Origin: Chloroflexota bacterium
Lineage (GTDB): Bacteria; Chloroflexota; Dehalococcoidia; UBA2979
Direction of reading: 5' to 3'
Assembly (NCBI GenBank): GCA_003670575.1
Contig: QWRD01000002.1
Span: 62,001 to 126,000 of the forward strand
Length of the DNA: 64,000 nt
A program made the translations under genes and the position numbers. This document shows, in pieces, positions 16,034-26,656 of this stretch (the first letter of the stretch is position 1; each line of letters starts with the position of its first letter). The notes below the pieces were generated by a model. It was not told the DNA's origin and searched no databases. It saw only the letters and a program-made list of their open reading frames with translations.

Positions 16034-18280
16034 GTGCACCAGACGGCTGGTGGCGTCCGCGCACGCGGCATGGCTGCCTCCGCCGTTGGCGTCCTTGAAC
16101 CACCGCTCCCCGGGCAGGCAGCACGCATGGGCATCTGGGTCGGGCGCTACGCAATCGTTGGCGGCGCGGTGCGCGAGCACGGCCCGTGGTTCTTGGAGCG
16201 CGAACGCTCCCAGGACGACGGTGTGGTGCGCTTGCTCATCCTTGTCGAGCCGATCGATGAGCGATCCGCCCCGTTCTGCGAGCAGGTCGCGGACGCCGTC
16301 GCTGAACTGTTCATTCACGAGTCCGCCTCGGTCACGGGTGGCCTGTTGCGCGCGATCCGACGTGCGCACGCCAACCTGGAGGAGTGGAACCGTCGCTCCC
16401 TGCGTGAACATCGTGTAGCTGTCGGCATCACCTGCGCAGTGATTCGCGATGGTGAGGTGACCATCGCGCAGGCAGGGCCCGGCGTGGTGTACGTGCGCGA
16501 CGCGCAGGGGCTGCGGCGGCTGGCACCCGAGGCCGGCACACCGGCCGCGAATCCCCTCGGCGGCGTGGAGGCAGTAGACCCCGCCTTCTCCTCAGAACGC
16601 AGCACGCAGAGCCTCATCCTGCTGGTGAGCAGTGTGGTGGAGCAGCGGCTGGGAGTAGCCGCCATCGGCGCGGTGCTGGAGGCAGGCCCCGACCGCGCGC
16701 TGGCGGAGTTGTTCACGCGCACGCGCGCCATCCAGGACATGACCGCGGTGCTGGTCGCGGAGATCGACCTCCCCGACGAGTTGCTGCGCTCCCCGTCGCC
16801 GGAACTGCACGCGGACAGTCCGGCGTGGGCCGACTCCGGCGTGCAGGAGCCCACTGCCGTCGACTCCGGCCCTGCCTCCAGTGGGGGCAGTGGGTTGGGT
16901 GCAGCCGTCGCCCGCGGTTGGCGGAGCGCGATCAGCATTCGCACCGATCGCGCCCCGTACGCCGATCGCAACGTCCCGGGAGCACTCGGGCGACTGGGAG
17001 TGCGGCGGGCAGGCGAGCGACCGGACGCCATGCAGCAGCGTGTACGCGTGGGAGCACTCGTCGGTGTGGCGGTGCTGGCGCTGGTACTGCTGGGGTGGTG
17101 CACGCTCCCCTCGATCGTGAGTCAGGATCGCAGCGCGCAATTCAACGACGCGATGGCATCCGCCGCGACCCACCTCCAGGCCGCTGCACAGGCGACCGAC
17201 GTCACACGCAGCCGCACCGAGCTGCAGACCGCCGCCAGCGAGTTGGCGCGCGCGCGCGCAGCGCAGCCGACGGACGGCCGCATCGCTGGACTCCAGGCGC
17301 AGATCGATCAGGCGGTCAAGGGTCTGGACGCGGTCTCCGACCTCGGCGAGGCGGGTCTCAAGAAGGTGCTCGCGTTCGATGGCGTGATCACCGCTCCGTT
17401 CACGCCGGCGGCGCTCGCGTTCGGTGACGGTGCGCTCTGGCTGCTCGACAGCCAGCGCGGTCGCGTCTTCCGCATCGACCTAGCGGGCGGCACCGGCGGG
17501 TCGTCGACGCCCAGTGGCAGTGCCACTGCCTCCTCCACACCTCGGGCGACCGCAACCGCGACCACCAGCGCCAGCCCAACCGCCGTCGCTGGTGCCGCAG
17601 CTGGCGCCGGACGACTGGAGCCGGTGGAGGTCTACCGCCCTGGGGCGACGTACGGCGGTTCCCCCGCGCGCGAACCGAGGGTGATCACCTGGGACGCCAC
17701 CGGACGACGACTGCTGCTGCTGGACACCGGCCCGACGCTCTTCTCGATCGCATCGAAGCAAGAGCCGACGCCGATCGCGATGCGCGGTGCGAAGGATCTG
17801 CGCTCGGTCGCTGCCATCGCGACGTACAGCGGGAACCTCTACGCGCTGGACCCGGCGGGTGGCGAGATCTGGCGCTATCTTCCGGGCGGCGGTGGCTTTG
17901 ACTCGGAGCGCTCCGGGCTGCTCGGTGGCATTGAGATGGCGGACGCGCGCGGCCTGCTGGTCGATGGCGACTTCTACGTGCTGGGTACCGCGGGCGTGCG
18001 CCGCTTCCGCCCGCCGCGCGAGTTGCCGCCGCTGTTGCAGGGCATCGACCGCCCGCTCGCCTCGCCAGCGGGTCTGGCCGCCGACAGTCAGCGGCAGCTC
18101 TACTACGCCGGCGATCGCGGCGGACACCGCGTGGTGGTGAGCGACCGTGAGGGTGCGTACCGCCGTCAGTACCGTCATCCGCAGTTCATCGATGTGCGCG
18201 GGGTCGCGCTCTCCGCGGACGGCGCGACTGCGTATGTGCTGACCGGCGAGGGCATCTTCTCCTTCGCCCCCGCGCCCTGA
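16034..18280 (+). CDS. Degenerate PP2C domain, membrane helix and extracellular propeller-like domain
   Basis: 748 aa. Residues about 30-245 follow the PP2C phosphatase pattern, but key metal sites are altered: GDS becomes GPG (148-150), SDG becomes SSV (199-201) and DN becomes DM (235-236). One membrane helix (about 337-358) follows, then a helical stretch. A C-terminal repeat region (about 440-745), with blocks such as GNLYALDPAGGEIWRYLPGG, looks like an NHL-type beta-propeller outside the cell. It is probably a non-catalytic signalling or sensor protein. GTG 16034 is weakly supported; ATG 16070 is an alternative. tsaD follows after 25 nt. Confidence 0.7.
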   Translation: MHQTAGGVRARGMAASAVGVLEPPLPGQAARMGIWVGRYAIVGGAVREHGPWFLERERSQDDGVVRLLILVEPIDERSAPFCEQVADAVAELFIHESASVTGGLLRAIRRAHANLEEWNRRSLREHRVAVGITCAVIRDGEVTIAQAGPGVVYVRDAQGLRRLAPEAGTPAANPLGGVEAVDPAFSSERSTQSLILLVSSVVEQRLGVAAIGAVLEAGPDRALAELFTRTRAIQDMTAVLVAEIDLPDELLRSPSPELHADSPAWADSGVQEPTAVDSGPASSGGSGLGAAVARGWRSAISIRTDRAPYADRNVPGALGRLGVRRAGERPDAMQQRVRVGALVGVAVLALVLLGWCTLPSIVSQDRSAQFNDAMASAATHLQAAAQATDVTRSRTELQTAASELARARAAQPTDGRIAGLQAQIDQAVKGLDAVSDLGEAGLKKVLAFDGVITAPFTPAALAFGDGALWLLDSQRGRVFRIDLAGGTGGSSTPSGSATASSTPRATATATTSASPTAVAGAAAGAGRLEPVEVYRPGATYGGSPAREPRVITWDATGRRLLLLDTGPTLFSIASKQEPTPIAMRGAKDLRSVAAIATYSGNLYALDPAGGEIWRYLPGGGGFDSERSGLLGGIEMADARGLLVDGDFYVLGTAGVRRFRPPRELPPLLQGIDRPLASPAGLAADSQRQLYYAGDRGGHRVVVSDREGAYRRQYRHPQFIDVRGVALSADGATAYVLTGEGIFSFAPAP

Positions 18281-18305
18281 CGCTGCGCGCCCGTACACTG
18301 TCGAC

Positions 18306-19352
18306 GTGACCACCATCCTGGCGATCGAGTCCTCGTGCGATGAGACGGCTGCCGCTGTCGTCGTCGACGGCCGCCGCATGCGCTCCAACGTGGTCGCCTC
18401 GCAGACCGAGCTGCATGCGCTCACTGGCGGTGTCGTGCCGGAAGTCGCCGCGCGCCAGCATCTGCGCGCCGTGGTGCCGGTGGTACGTCAGGCACTCGCG
18501 GATGCGGAGTGCGGATGGGATGCCATCGACTACATCGCGGCGACGGCGGGCCCGGGTCTGCCGGGCGCACTCGTCGTCGGGCTCAACGCCGCACGCGGGA
18601 TCGCGTTCGCGCGCGGCCTGCCGTTCATCGCCGTCGACCACATCGAGGGGCACGTGTGCGCCAACTGGCTGGATGCCGGGAACGGCGCGGACTCCGCGGT
18701 GCCGACGCTTCCGGCGCTCGCGCTTGCGGTCTCTGGCGGGCACACCGAATTGCTGCTGATGGAGCCGTCGGGCCGCTTCCGTCGCCTCGGCGGGACGAGG
18801 GACGATGCGGCGGGGGAGGCGTTCGACAAGGTCGCGCGGCTGCTCGGCCTCGGCTATCCCGGTGGCCCCGCGATCTCACGGCTCGCGCGTGAGGCCGGAC
18901 CGCACAAAGTGCGACTGCCGCGTGCGTGGCTGCGCGGGACGGACGACTGGTCGTTCTCCGGGCTGAAGACCGCGGTACAGCGCATGGCCGCAAGCGACGA
19001 CGCCCCACCGCTCGCGCAGATCGCTGATGCGTTCGAGGAGTCCGTCGCCGATGTGTTGGCGACGAAGACCGCGCGGGCCGCAGAGCGGGAGGGCGTGTCG
19101 TGCGTGCTGCTAGCCGGCGGTGTCGCCGCCAACGAGCGGCTGCGAGCGCGCATGCGGCAACGCTGCGCTGTACCGGTATTCATCCCCCCGCCCGTCCTGT
19201 GTACGGATAACGCCGCGATGATCGGTGCCGCCGCGTTCCGTCACCTCGATCAGGCCGTGTCGCCCAGCATGGCGCTGGACGTGCATGCCACGTTGGCGCC
19301 GCATGCTCGTGCGGCCAGCGGCGCGTTCCTGTGGGGCGGGTCGCCCGCGTAG
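18306..19352 (+). CDS. tsaD: tRNA N6-threonylcarbamoyladenosine synthase subunit TsaD
   Basis: Transfers the threonylcarbamoyl group to A37 of tRNAs reading ANN codons. Starts at GTG with ILAIESSCDETAAAVV. It has the metal-binding histidine motif HIEGH and the ASKHA fold block ALAVSGGHTELL. Length 348 aa is typical. The partner genes tsaB and tsaE are not in this window. Confidence 0.96.
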   Translation: MTTILAIESSCDETAAAVVVDGRRMRSNVVASQTELHALTGGVVPEVAARQHLRAVVPVVRQALADAECGWDAIDYIAATAGPGLPGALVVGLNAARGIAFARGLPFIAVDHIEGHVCANWLDAGNGADSAVPTLPALALAVSGGHTELLLMEPSGRFRRLGGTRDDAAGEAFDKVARLLGLGYPGGPAISRLAREAGPHKVRLPRAWLRGTDDWSFSGLKTAVQRMAASDDAPPLAQIADAFEESVADVLATKTARAAEREGVSCVLLAGGVAANERLRARMRQRCAVPVFIPPPVLCTDNAAMIGAAAFRHLDQAVSPSMALDVHATLAPHARAASGAFLWGGSPA

Positions 19353-19410
19353 GCATCGCGTGACCCTTGTTTGCCTGTGGATGTGCCATCCGATGCCGAG
19401 GCGGACGCGC

Positions 19411-19968
19411 CTACCTTGATGCAGTGCTGACGGCTTCCCACTCCACCCGCAGCAGTCCGTACCACGCCTCGTCGACCTGCACGCGGCGCTGCGTGCGGTG
19501 CAGGCGCAGCGTGGCCTCGTGCTGCATGCCGAGCCGTTCCAGCAGCTGGTGAGCGGCCTGGTGACGCACGTCGGTGGTCGCGTATAACCGCGTGATCGCC
19601 AGGGTGGTGAACGCCCAGTCGACCACCGCGCGCGTTGCCTCCAGCGTCAGTCCCTGTCGCCAGTGCGCCCGAGCTACCGCGAACCCCAGCCTGGCCCGCC
19701 GATGCGCGGGTTCCACGGTCAGGTGCACCGCACCGATCACCCGCCCGCCCGCGTCGATGGCCCACGTTGGCGCGGTGGCCCAATCGGCCGCCATCCCCCG
19801 CGAGACGAACGCCTCGGCGTCCGTGCGACGGTACGGGAACGGCATCGCCACGTACCGCCCGAACTCTCGGTCCACCGCGTACGCCAGCACGTCGTCGACG
19901 TCGTGTGCGCGAAACGGCCGCAACCGCAGCCGCGCCGTCTCAATGTGCGTTGGCAGCACACTCGTCAT
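19411..19968 (-). CDS. RimJ/RimL-type GNAT acetyltransferase
   Basis: 185 aa with the pattern of the RimJ/RimL group: N-terminal ETARLRLRPFRAHDVDDV, acetyl-CoA loop region RAHWRQGLTLEATRAVVDWAF, and late motif LERLGMQHEATLR. Substrates of this group range from ribosomal protein N-termini to small molecules; none can be named here. Its ATG overlaps the stop of the upstream DUF2851 gene (ATGA), so translation is coupled. Confidence 0.85.
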   Translation of the reverse strand: MTSVLPTHIETARLRLRPFRAHDVDDVLAYAVDREFGRYVAMPFPYRRTDAEAFVSRGMAADWATAPTWAIDAGGRVIGAVHLTVEPAHRRARLGFAVARAHWRQGLTLEATRAVVDWAFTTLAITRLYATTDVRHQAAHQLLERLGMQHEATLRLHRTQRRVQVDEAWYGLLRVEWEAVSTASR

Positions 19969-21461
19969 CGGGGCACCATGGGCGCCATGGGCGCCAGCGC
20001 CCCTTTGTCGGCTACCGCCGCTGCCCTCGGGCCGTCCGATGCCACCACCAACGGGTGAGAATGCGGCGGAGCCGAAAGCGCGCCCTGGGGCGCCGGAGCC
20101 GGAAGAGCGCCCTGGGGCGCCGGGGGGGAGAGGGGGCAGTGGCCGCAGCCGCCGCGTTCGCACCAGAGATCCTGGAGGTGCAGCAGCCCCTGCGCGGCGA
20201 GCGCTCCGCCGCCGGTCGCTGCGTCGCGTCCGAGGCCGCCGAGGTTCATCGCCAGCGACTGTGTGCGCCCGTATGGCCTCGGTGCCGGCCATGCGGATGC
20301 CAATCGCGCGGTGGCTCGCGCCAATTCCGTGTCGCCGTACCCCAGCGCCAACGCGCCGAGCAGTGGCAGCACCGCGTTCCACCCGAGTTCCGCCGCCCGC
20401 CCCGTACCCACGGCGCCAGCGCCGCTTGTCGGCAGCCGCGTGATGTCACCGTCGTGAGCGTGTGGGATCTGTCGCGCGCCGCCTCCCCCGCCGCCGCGCA
20501 GTGCTTCGATGAGGCCGCGTGGCATCCCGGTGCGTGCGAGTCTCGCGAGCGCGAGCAGGGGTTCGCGGCCGGTGGGGCCGGCGGGATATGATTTGCACAG
20601 CGCAGTGGTGATTCGGGAGGCCAACTGCGCGCGTTCCTCGGCGGACTCGCGGGTGCGGCCGGCGCTGGCTGCCAGCGTGGCGTCGAGCTGACGCGACCAC
20701 GCGTCGGTCCAGCCGTGGGTAGCGGCGAGCCGCGCGGCGCGCCAGGTGCGCTCCGCCAACCGGCGCTGACCCTCGTGGCGCAGTCGGCTCGACGTCTCCT
20801 CTGCGCCGAACGTGGCACCTGCGTCCGCGCACGGCTCGTGCCCAGAGGGGCCGCGTCGCACCAACGCACGGAGCTCCGCCGTGCCACCGGAGAGCCACGG
20901 CGCGATCGCGACAGTACGTGCTTCGCCTCCCCCGGCGAGTGGCACCGGTTCGCCAGCAGCGCGGGGACCATCGGCCACGCGGTCGTCATCCCACACCACG
21001 TGCAGCACCACTCCGTCGTACGCCGGGTCTGACTCGTGCCCGTGGCGCGCGAAGTCGCGAGCGCGCACGTGGATCTCCACGTCTCCGGTCCAGATCAGTC
21101 CACCCGGGAGCTGGAACGTCGCCTCTCGCACGTCCGGACCGGGCCCTCGCCCGGCCCGCCCCGGGCGCAGCAGCACCCACGGCGATAGCACTGCGGGTGG
21201 CACCCGCCCCAGCAGCCAGAGCGCCAGCACTTCCCGCTCCGCCAGGGCCGGGCCGCCAGCGGCCTCTCTCGGGCGGGCCGCAGCTTCTTCGGGATCCACG
21301 GTGGCGATGAACGCGGGGAGGGGATAGGGAGCGGGAAGATCATGGAGGACGTGCGGGGGGCGTCCGATGGCTCCGACTCCCTCGCCCCGTCCCGGGGAGA
21401 GGGTTGGGGTGAGGGCTCCAGCACCCCGCCGGGGCGTCCGGGCTGTGGCGAGCGCCGTCAC
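19965..21461 (-). CDS. DUF2851 family protein
   Basis: About 498 aa. The region after residue 70 matches the DUF2851 pattern (LPGGLIWTGDVEIHV, SDPAYDGVVLHVVWDDD), and late in the protein cysteines C-x6-C-x2-C appear in LQDLWCERGGCGHC. Function is unknown; an endonuclease-like fold has been suspected for this family. The GTG start overlaps the upstream XRE stop (GTGA). The first 30 residues come from a REP-like DNA repeat (ALTPTLSPGRGEG), so the functional N-terminus may be further in, for example GTG 21299. A Pro/Ala/Gly-rich repeat occupies part of the C-terminus. Confidence 0.75.
   Translation of the reverse strand: MTALATARTPRRGAGALTPTLSPGRGEGVGAIGRPPHVLHDLPAPYPLPAFIATVDPEEAAARPREAAGGPALAEREVLALWLLGRVPPAVLSPWVLLRPGRAGRGPGPDVREATFQLPGGLIWTGDVEIHVRARDFARHGHESDPAYDGVVLHVVWDDDRVADGPRAAGEPVPLAGGGEARTVAIAPWLSGGTAELRALVRRGPSGHEPCADAGATFGAEETSSRLRHEGQRRLAERTWRAARLAATHGWTDAWSRQLDATLAASAGRTRESAEERAQLASRITTALCKSYPAGPTGREPLLALARLARTGMPRGLIEALRGGGGGGARQIPHAHDGDITRLPTSGAGAVGTGRAAELGWNAVLPLLGALALGYGDTELARATARLASAWPAPRPYGRTQSLAMNLGGLGRDAATGGGALAAQGLLHLQDLWCERGGCGHCPLSPPAPQGALPAPAPQGALSAPPHSHPLVVASDGPRAAAVADKGALAPMAPMVPR
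21380..21417. repeat. REP-like palindrome, copy 3, inside the DUF2851 reading frame
   Basis: CCTCGCCCCGT-CCCGGGGAGAGGG-TTGGGGTGAGGG, the same family as the copies near 11340, 14790, 52050, 52200 and 55040. Here it lies within the annotated N-terminus of the DUF2851 gene. Confidence 0.7.
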
Positions 21462-21718
21462 GATGGGACTCGCTGTCCGCGCTCAGTCAGGGTGCTGGTG
21501 GCCTCGGGAGCATTCACCTCGTAGGGGGCCGCCGACTCTGCGACGAGTCCGAGCAGGCGCTGGGCCATGCGGCGAGGATGGCTCAGGCCACGCTCCCACT
21601 CGGAGACCGTCTGCTGCCGGGTGCCCAGTCGATCCGCGAACGCTTGCTGGCTTTCGCCCAGCCGCAGCCGGAGCGCGCGGATCGTCTCTGCCTCCCACGC
21701 GCCCGCAACCTCGCTCAT
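21458..21718 (-). CDS. XRE-family helix-turn-helix protein
   Basis: 86 aa. It contains one Cro/C1 helix-turn-helix (about residues 10-62: IRALRLRLGESQQAFADRLG, TRQQTVSEWERG), the standard XRE DNA-binding unit. The C-terminal tail is short and polar. It is first in an operon with DUF2851 and GNAT through GTGA and ATGA overlaps, so it is probably an autoregulator of this unit. It is divergent from groES, with CIRCE between them. Confidence 0.85.
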   Translation of the reverse strand: MSEVAGAWEAETIRALRLRLGESQQAFADRLGTRQQTVSEWERGLSHPRRMAQRLLGLVAESAAPYEVNAPEATSTLTERGQRVPS

Positions 21719-21849
21719 GCGCGCAGATTACAAGATTTCGCGTATCCGCAGTGCGTATCGCCGTGAGGCCGGGCCATCGCTCCGTGCGATCAACCGCCGC
21801 TGAGCTGCATGGCGCGGCGGTCAGCGAGGAAGAGGCCACTGGTGGACAT

Positions 21850-21876
21850 CTGGCACTCTCTCGCGGGGAGTGCTAA
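21850..21876. promoter_or_regulatory. CIRCE element (HrcA operator) of groESL
   Basis: CTGGCACTC-N9-GAGTGCTAA. The right arm is the exact CIRCE half-site; the left arm differs from TTAGCACTC at two bases. It lies 71 nt before the groES start. HrcA repression released by heat is the established mechanism; hrcA itself is not in the window. Confidence 0.88.
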
Positions 21877-21946
21877 CATCCCGCAGCACGCGAGCCTCGG
21901 CCGCGGCGGGCAGCGAATGCGTTTTCACTGGAGGAGGCGGGGCACC

Positions 21947-22285
21947 TTGGCTACAACAGTAGTGCCACTTACGGACCACATCGTACTGAGCGCGGTTGAC
22001 GCGGAGGAGATCACTACCTCCGGGCTTGTCATTCCGGACTCCATTAAGGAGAAGCCGCAGCACGGCAACGTGGTCGCGGTCGGTCCCGGCAAGATGAACG
22101 AAGCCGGCACCATGGAGACCATTGAGCTCAAGGCCGGCGACCGGATCCTGTACCAGAAGTACACCGGCCAGGAGATCACCGTCGACAAGCAGGAATACAT
22201 CGTCATCCGCTTCCAGGACGTGCTCGCACGGCTGGAGGAGGACGGCGTCGCCGCCGCAGGCACACGCGCCCGCGGCCGAAAGTAG
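21947..22285 (+). CDS. groES: Co-chaperonin GroES
   Basis: 112 aa from a TTG placed 9 nt after GGAGGAGG. The lid of the GroEL folding chamber. Family motifs: VPLTDHIVLSAVDAEEITTSGLVIP (start of the fold and mobile loop region) and VGPGKMNEAG. The C-terminal tail is slightly extended (AAAGTRARGRK) compared with the usual 95-97 aa. ATG 21917 is in frame but lies before the ribosome site. groEL begins 6 nt downstream. CIRCE-controlled. Confidence 0.95.
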   Translation: MATTVVPLTDHIVLSAVDAEEITTSGLVIPDSIKEKPQHGNVVAVGPGKMNEAGTMETIELKAGDRILYQKYTGQEITVDKQEYIVIRFQDVLARLEEDGVAAAGTRARGRK

Positions 22286-23935
<1,650 letters not shown>

Positions 23936-23957
23936 TTGTCAGTCGTTCGCGAAACGC

Positions 23958-23987
23958 AACAGGGCCGCCCGTAAAGGCGGCCCTGTT
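23958..23987 (+). terminator. groESL terminator
   Basis: A perfect 12-bp stem AACAGGGCCGCC/GGCGGCCCTGTT with a 6-nt loop, 22 nt after the groEL stop. The symmetric A/T ends allow it to work for the convergent gene at 24064 as well. Confidence 0.85.
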
Positions 23988-24063
23988 CATGTCCGTCGCA
24001 AGCTGCATTCGGTGGTGGGCGCTTCGCACCCCACCGGTGTACCAGCGAAGGGGTCGATGCGCC

Positions 24064-24603
24064 TTACGAACTACGTCTGGCTGCAGCAAGCATGGCGCAC
24101 TCGAACAACAGCGCCACCAGGACCGCAAGCGCTACTGCCGCCAGACTGGCGGAGGCGTACAGCGCGTACTGTCCGACCTCCCACCAGCCGTACGCGTTCA
24201 GCAGCAAGCCTCGCAACGTCTCGCCTTTGAACAGCGTGTCCACCTGCCCCTGCAACTTCGCGTCGGTCGGGTTCGCCCGTGCTGCGGTGCTCACCTGCGA
24301 GTAGGTCTTGCCAGCTGCGATGGCCTCCAGGTGGCGACCGATGAAGCCGTTGGCGTAGGCCCGCGCCGCTGCGCCATCGTCGAGCTGCCGACCGCCGTAC
24401 TGCTGGAGGTCGGGGAACTCCTCGGCGCGGAGACCGGGGCTGCCTGCGGGAGGGAAGAAGATCTGCTGGGCGGCGAGCTGCTCCCGGATCATGCCGTGGA
24501 CAAAGCGATTGCCCCAGAGCAGAAAGCCGGAGCAGGCCAGGAGAATCCCGATCAGTCCGACTTGCAGCACCAGAATTCGGATGCGGAGCCCGCTGTTCAC
24601 CAT
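24064..24603 (-). CDS. Two-helix membrane protein of unknown function
   Basis: 179 aa. One N-terminal membrane segment (about residues 8-30), an extracytoplasmic region of about 110 residues with an FFPPAGSPGL stretch and helices, then a second membrane segment (about 145-170). The terminal tail is basic. The layout resembles integral membrane proteins seen in Actinobacteria and Chloroflexota without known function. It is not clearly linked to neighbours: 56 nt separate it from the next gene upstream. Confidence 0.65.
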   Translation of the reverse strand: MVNSGLRIRILVLQVGLIGILLACSGFLLWGNRFVHGMIREQLAAQQIFFPPAGSPGLRAEEFPDLQQYGGRQLDDGAAARAYANGFIGRHLEAIAAGKTYSQVSTAARANPTDAKLQGQVDTLFKGETLRGLLLNAYGWWEVGQYALYASASLAAVALAVLVALLFECAMLAAARRSS

Positions 24604-24659
24604 CCACCCCCTTTATTCCCGAGGCGGGTGAACCCGTGGCACGGGCAGCTCGCGGCGGG

Positions 24660-25208
24660 CTAGCCTCGGTCGCCGAGTTTGGCCGCCAGCTCGGCGGCGT
24701 CACGCAGCAGCATACGTTCTACCTCGGTCGACAGCGCAGCGAGCGCCTCGTCGAGCGTCAGCACATCGGCGCCCGCGAGCAGCGCGTCCGGCTTCGGCTC
24801 GCCCGTGACCGGTGCCAGCACGGCGCGCAGCCAGCCGGTGCCGGTGAACCCGAATCGTGCGGCCCCCATGCGTACGGGGATGCGGTGCTCCGACACTCGA
24901 GCCGGACCAGTCGAGGTGAGCTGCAAGCGCGCCAGCAGGAGATCGGCGACCGCTGCGTCCAGCGTGTCGTGCGCTGCGGGTGGGGCCAGCGAGAGCATCG
25001 CCGGCTGCGGCCAGTCTGCCCAGCGCACCAGCAGGAAGCGCGGGGCGTCGGCGCCAGCGCCCGCTATCGGCTCCGCTGCGAGCACCGGGACAATGAGGAA
25101 TCGCTCCGGGGCGGCGGGTGTCGCGTCGTGCAGGAGTGCGCCGGGCGGCGACGAGTACCGCATCGATGCCGCTTCGGGCTGTTCGGCTGCGGGTGCCTCG
25201 TCAGTCAT
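24660..25208 (-). CDS. Uncharacterised protein coupled to M16 peptidase
   Basis: 182 aa from the ATG that overlaps the upstream M16 stop by 8 nt. It is soluble and Ala/Leu-rich, with a strand pattern (FLIVPVLAAEPI, RFLLVRWADWPQPAMLSL) followed by helices. The overall pattern faintly recalls a NUDIX-like fold, but no NUDIX box is present, so no function is assigned. Coupling to the peptidase suggests a shared role. Confidence 0.6.
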   Translation of the reverse strand: MTDEAPAAEQPEAASMRYSSPPGALLHDATPAAPERFLIVPVLAAEPIAGAGADAPRFLLVRWADWPQPAMLSLAPPAAHDTLDAAVADLLLARLQLTSTGPARVSEHRIPVRMGAARFGFTGTGWLRAVLAPVTGEPKPDALLAGADVLTLDEALAALSTEVERMLLRDAAELAAKLGDRG

Positions 25209-26466
25209 TGATGGCGACTCCACTCAGCAGCTCGTCGGCGGATGTGAATGGACCGACAACGGCGATGCGCATCCCCTCGTCGGTGAGTACGGTCTGGGCG
25301 ACCGCTTGCACGTCGTCGATGGTGACCGCCTGGTACCGCTCGATCGTCTGCTCCGGAGTGAGGATCGGCAGGTCGCGAGCGGCACGGGCGCCGTACCAAC
25401 CGGCCACGGCCTGCGTGTCCTCCATATGCAGTTGGATGCGAGAGCTGAGCAGCCCCTTGGCGCGCTCCAACTCGGCGGTGGTCACAGGCTGACGCGCGCG
25501 GCGCAGCTCGCTGGCGATCTCGCGCAGCGACTCAGCGGCCTTCGATGGGTCCACGCCCGCGCTGACCGTGAATGCGCCTGTATCCAACAGCTGCGTCAGC
25601 GAACTGCGCACGTCGTAGCACAGCGCCAGCTCCTCGCGCAGCCGGGTGAACAGCCTCGAGGACATGCCCTCGCCGACAATCACGGACAGCGTGCCCAGCG
25701 CATAGCGACCGGGATCCTGAGCGCCCACGCCCAGGAAACCCATCGTCAGGTGCGCCTGCTCGGTCTCTTTGCCCAGCAGCCGCACTCGTTCGCCGATGGA
25801 CAACTGGTTCCGCTCCCAGGTGCCCGGCGTACCGGACTGCCAGTCGGCGAAGAGCGAGCGAGCGAGCGCCAGTCCGTCAGCCTCGGTGATTGCGCCGGCG
25901 ATCGCCAGCACGCAGCCGTTGGCGACGTACTGGTCCCGCCAGTAGCGAGTCAGTCGTTCCTGGCTAATCGTGGAGACCGTCTCCGGCGAGCCGGCGATGT
26001 CTCGGCCGTGCGGCTGGCCGGGCCAGAGCAGCCCATCGAGCGCGATCCCCGCCTGCTCGTCCGGGGCATCCTCGACGGCGGCCAGCTCCTCCAGGATCAC
26101 GTCGCGTTCACGCTCCACCTCCGCAGGAATGTAGAGCGAGTGGCGCAGCATGTCGCCGAGGATGTCCAGCGTTTGGTGAGTGTGCTCCGGCGTGACCTTC
26201 GCGTAGTACACGGTGTACTCGCGCTCCGTCGCAGCGTTGATCGAGCCGCCGACCGCATCGATCTCCGCGGAGATGTCCTGCGGCCGCGGGCGGCGTGCGG
26301 TGCCCTTGAAGCAGAGGTGCTCGACGAAGTGCGAGAGCCCTGCTTCCGGGGAGGCCTCGAAGCGCGATCCGGCCTGCACGTACAACGAGAGCGCGACTGA
26401 CCGCGCATGGGGCATGGGGATCACAACGACCCGCAGGCCATTCTCAAGTGTGGCGACCTCTGGCAT
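25201..26466 (-). CDS. M16 family zinc peptidase
   Basis: 421 aa from ATG 26466, set by AAGGAG 5 nt upstream. It has the inverted zinc motif HFVEH (H46, E49, H50) and the distal Glu pair at 126-127 (DVILEELAAVED). The pattern AGLSHFVEHLCFKGT and NGCVLAIAGAI identifies a processing-peptidase-like M16B enzyme, presumably cytoplasmic as no signal peptide is seen. The C-terminal domain contributes the second half of the clam shell. The downstream gene overlaps its stop codon. Confidence 0.93.
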   Translation of the reverse strand: MPEVATLENGLRVVVIPMPHARSVALSLYVQAGSRFEASPEAGLSHFVEHLCFKGTARRPRPQDISAEIDAVGGSINAATEREYTVYYAKVTPEHTHQTLDILGDMLRHSLYIPAEVERERDVILEELAAVEDAPDEQAGIALDGLLWPGQPHGRDIAGSPETVSTISQERLTRYWRDQYVANGCVLAIAGAITEADGLALARSLFADWQSGTPGTWERNQLSIGERVRLLGKETEQAHLTMGFLGVGAQDPGRYALGTLSVIVGEGMSSRLFTRLREELALCYDVRSSLTQLLDTGAFTVSAGVDPSKAAESLREIASELRRARQPVTTAELERAKGLLSSRIQLHMEDTQAVAGWYGARAARDLPILTPEQTIERYQAVTIDDVQAVAQTVLTDEGMRIAVVGPFTSADELLSGVAIND

Positions 26467-26656
26467 ACGACTCCTTACCGGTGCGCTCCCGGGTGGCGCC
26501 TCAGGGCGCCGACCCAGGAAGCTCTTTCGGCGGCGGCGCCGCGGGATATTAAGCGGTCGATGTGTTTCGGCCGAGGTTGGCAGGTGCCCGATCGTAGAGA
26601 CGCGGCGCGGGCGGGTCAAACCACGCGCGCGGATCCTGCGACGCATGTGCCCTCGC

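Noticed and set aside
26467-26656. 190-nt gap between the M16 and MBL genes checked for a small gene
   Set aside because: Contains only GC-rich short palindromic stretches and no frame with a ribosome site; the longer upstream part of the M16 frame lacks family sequence.
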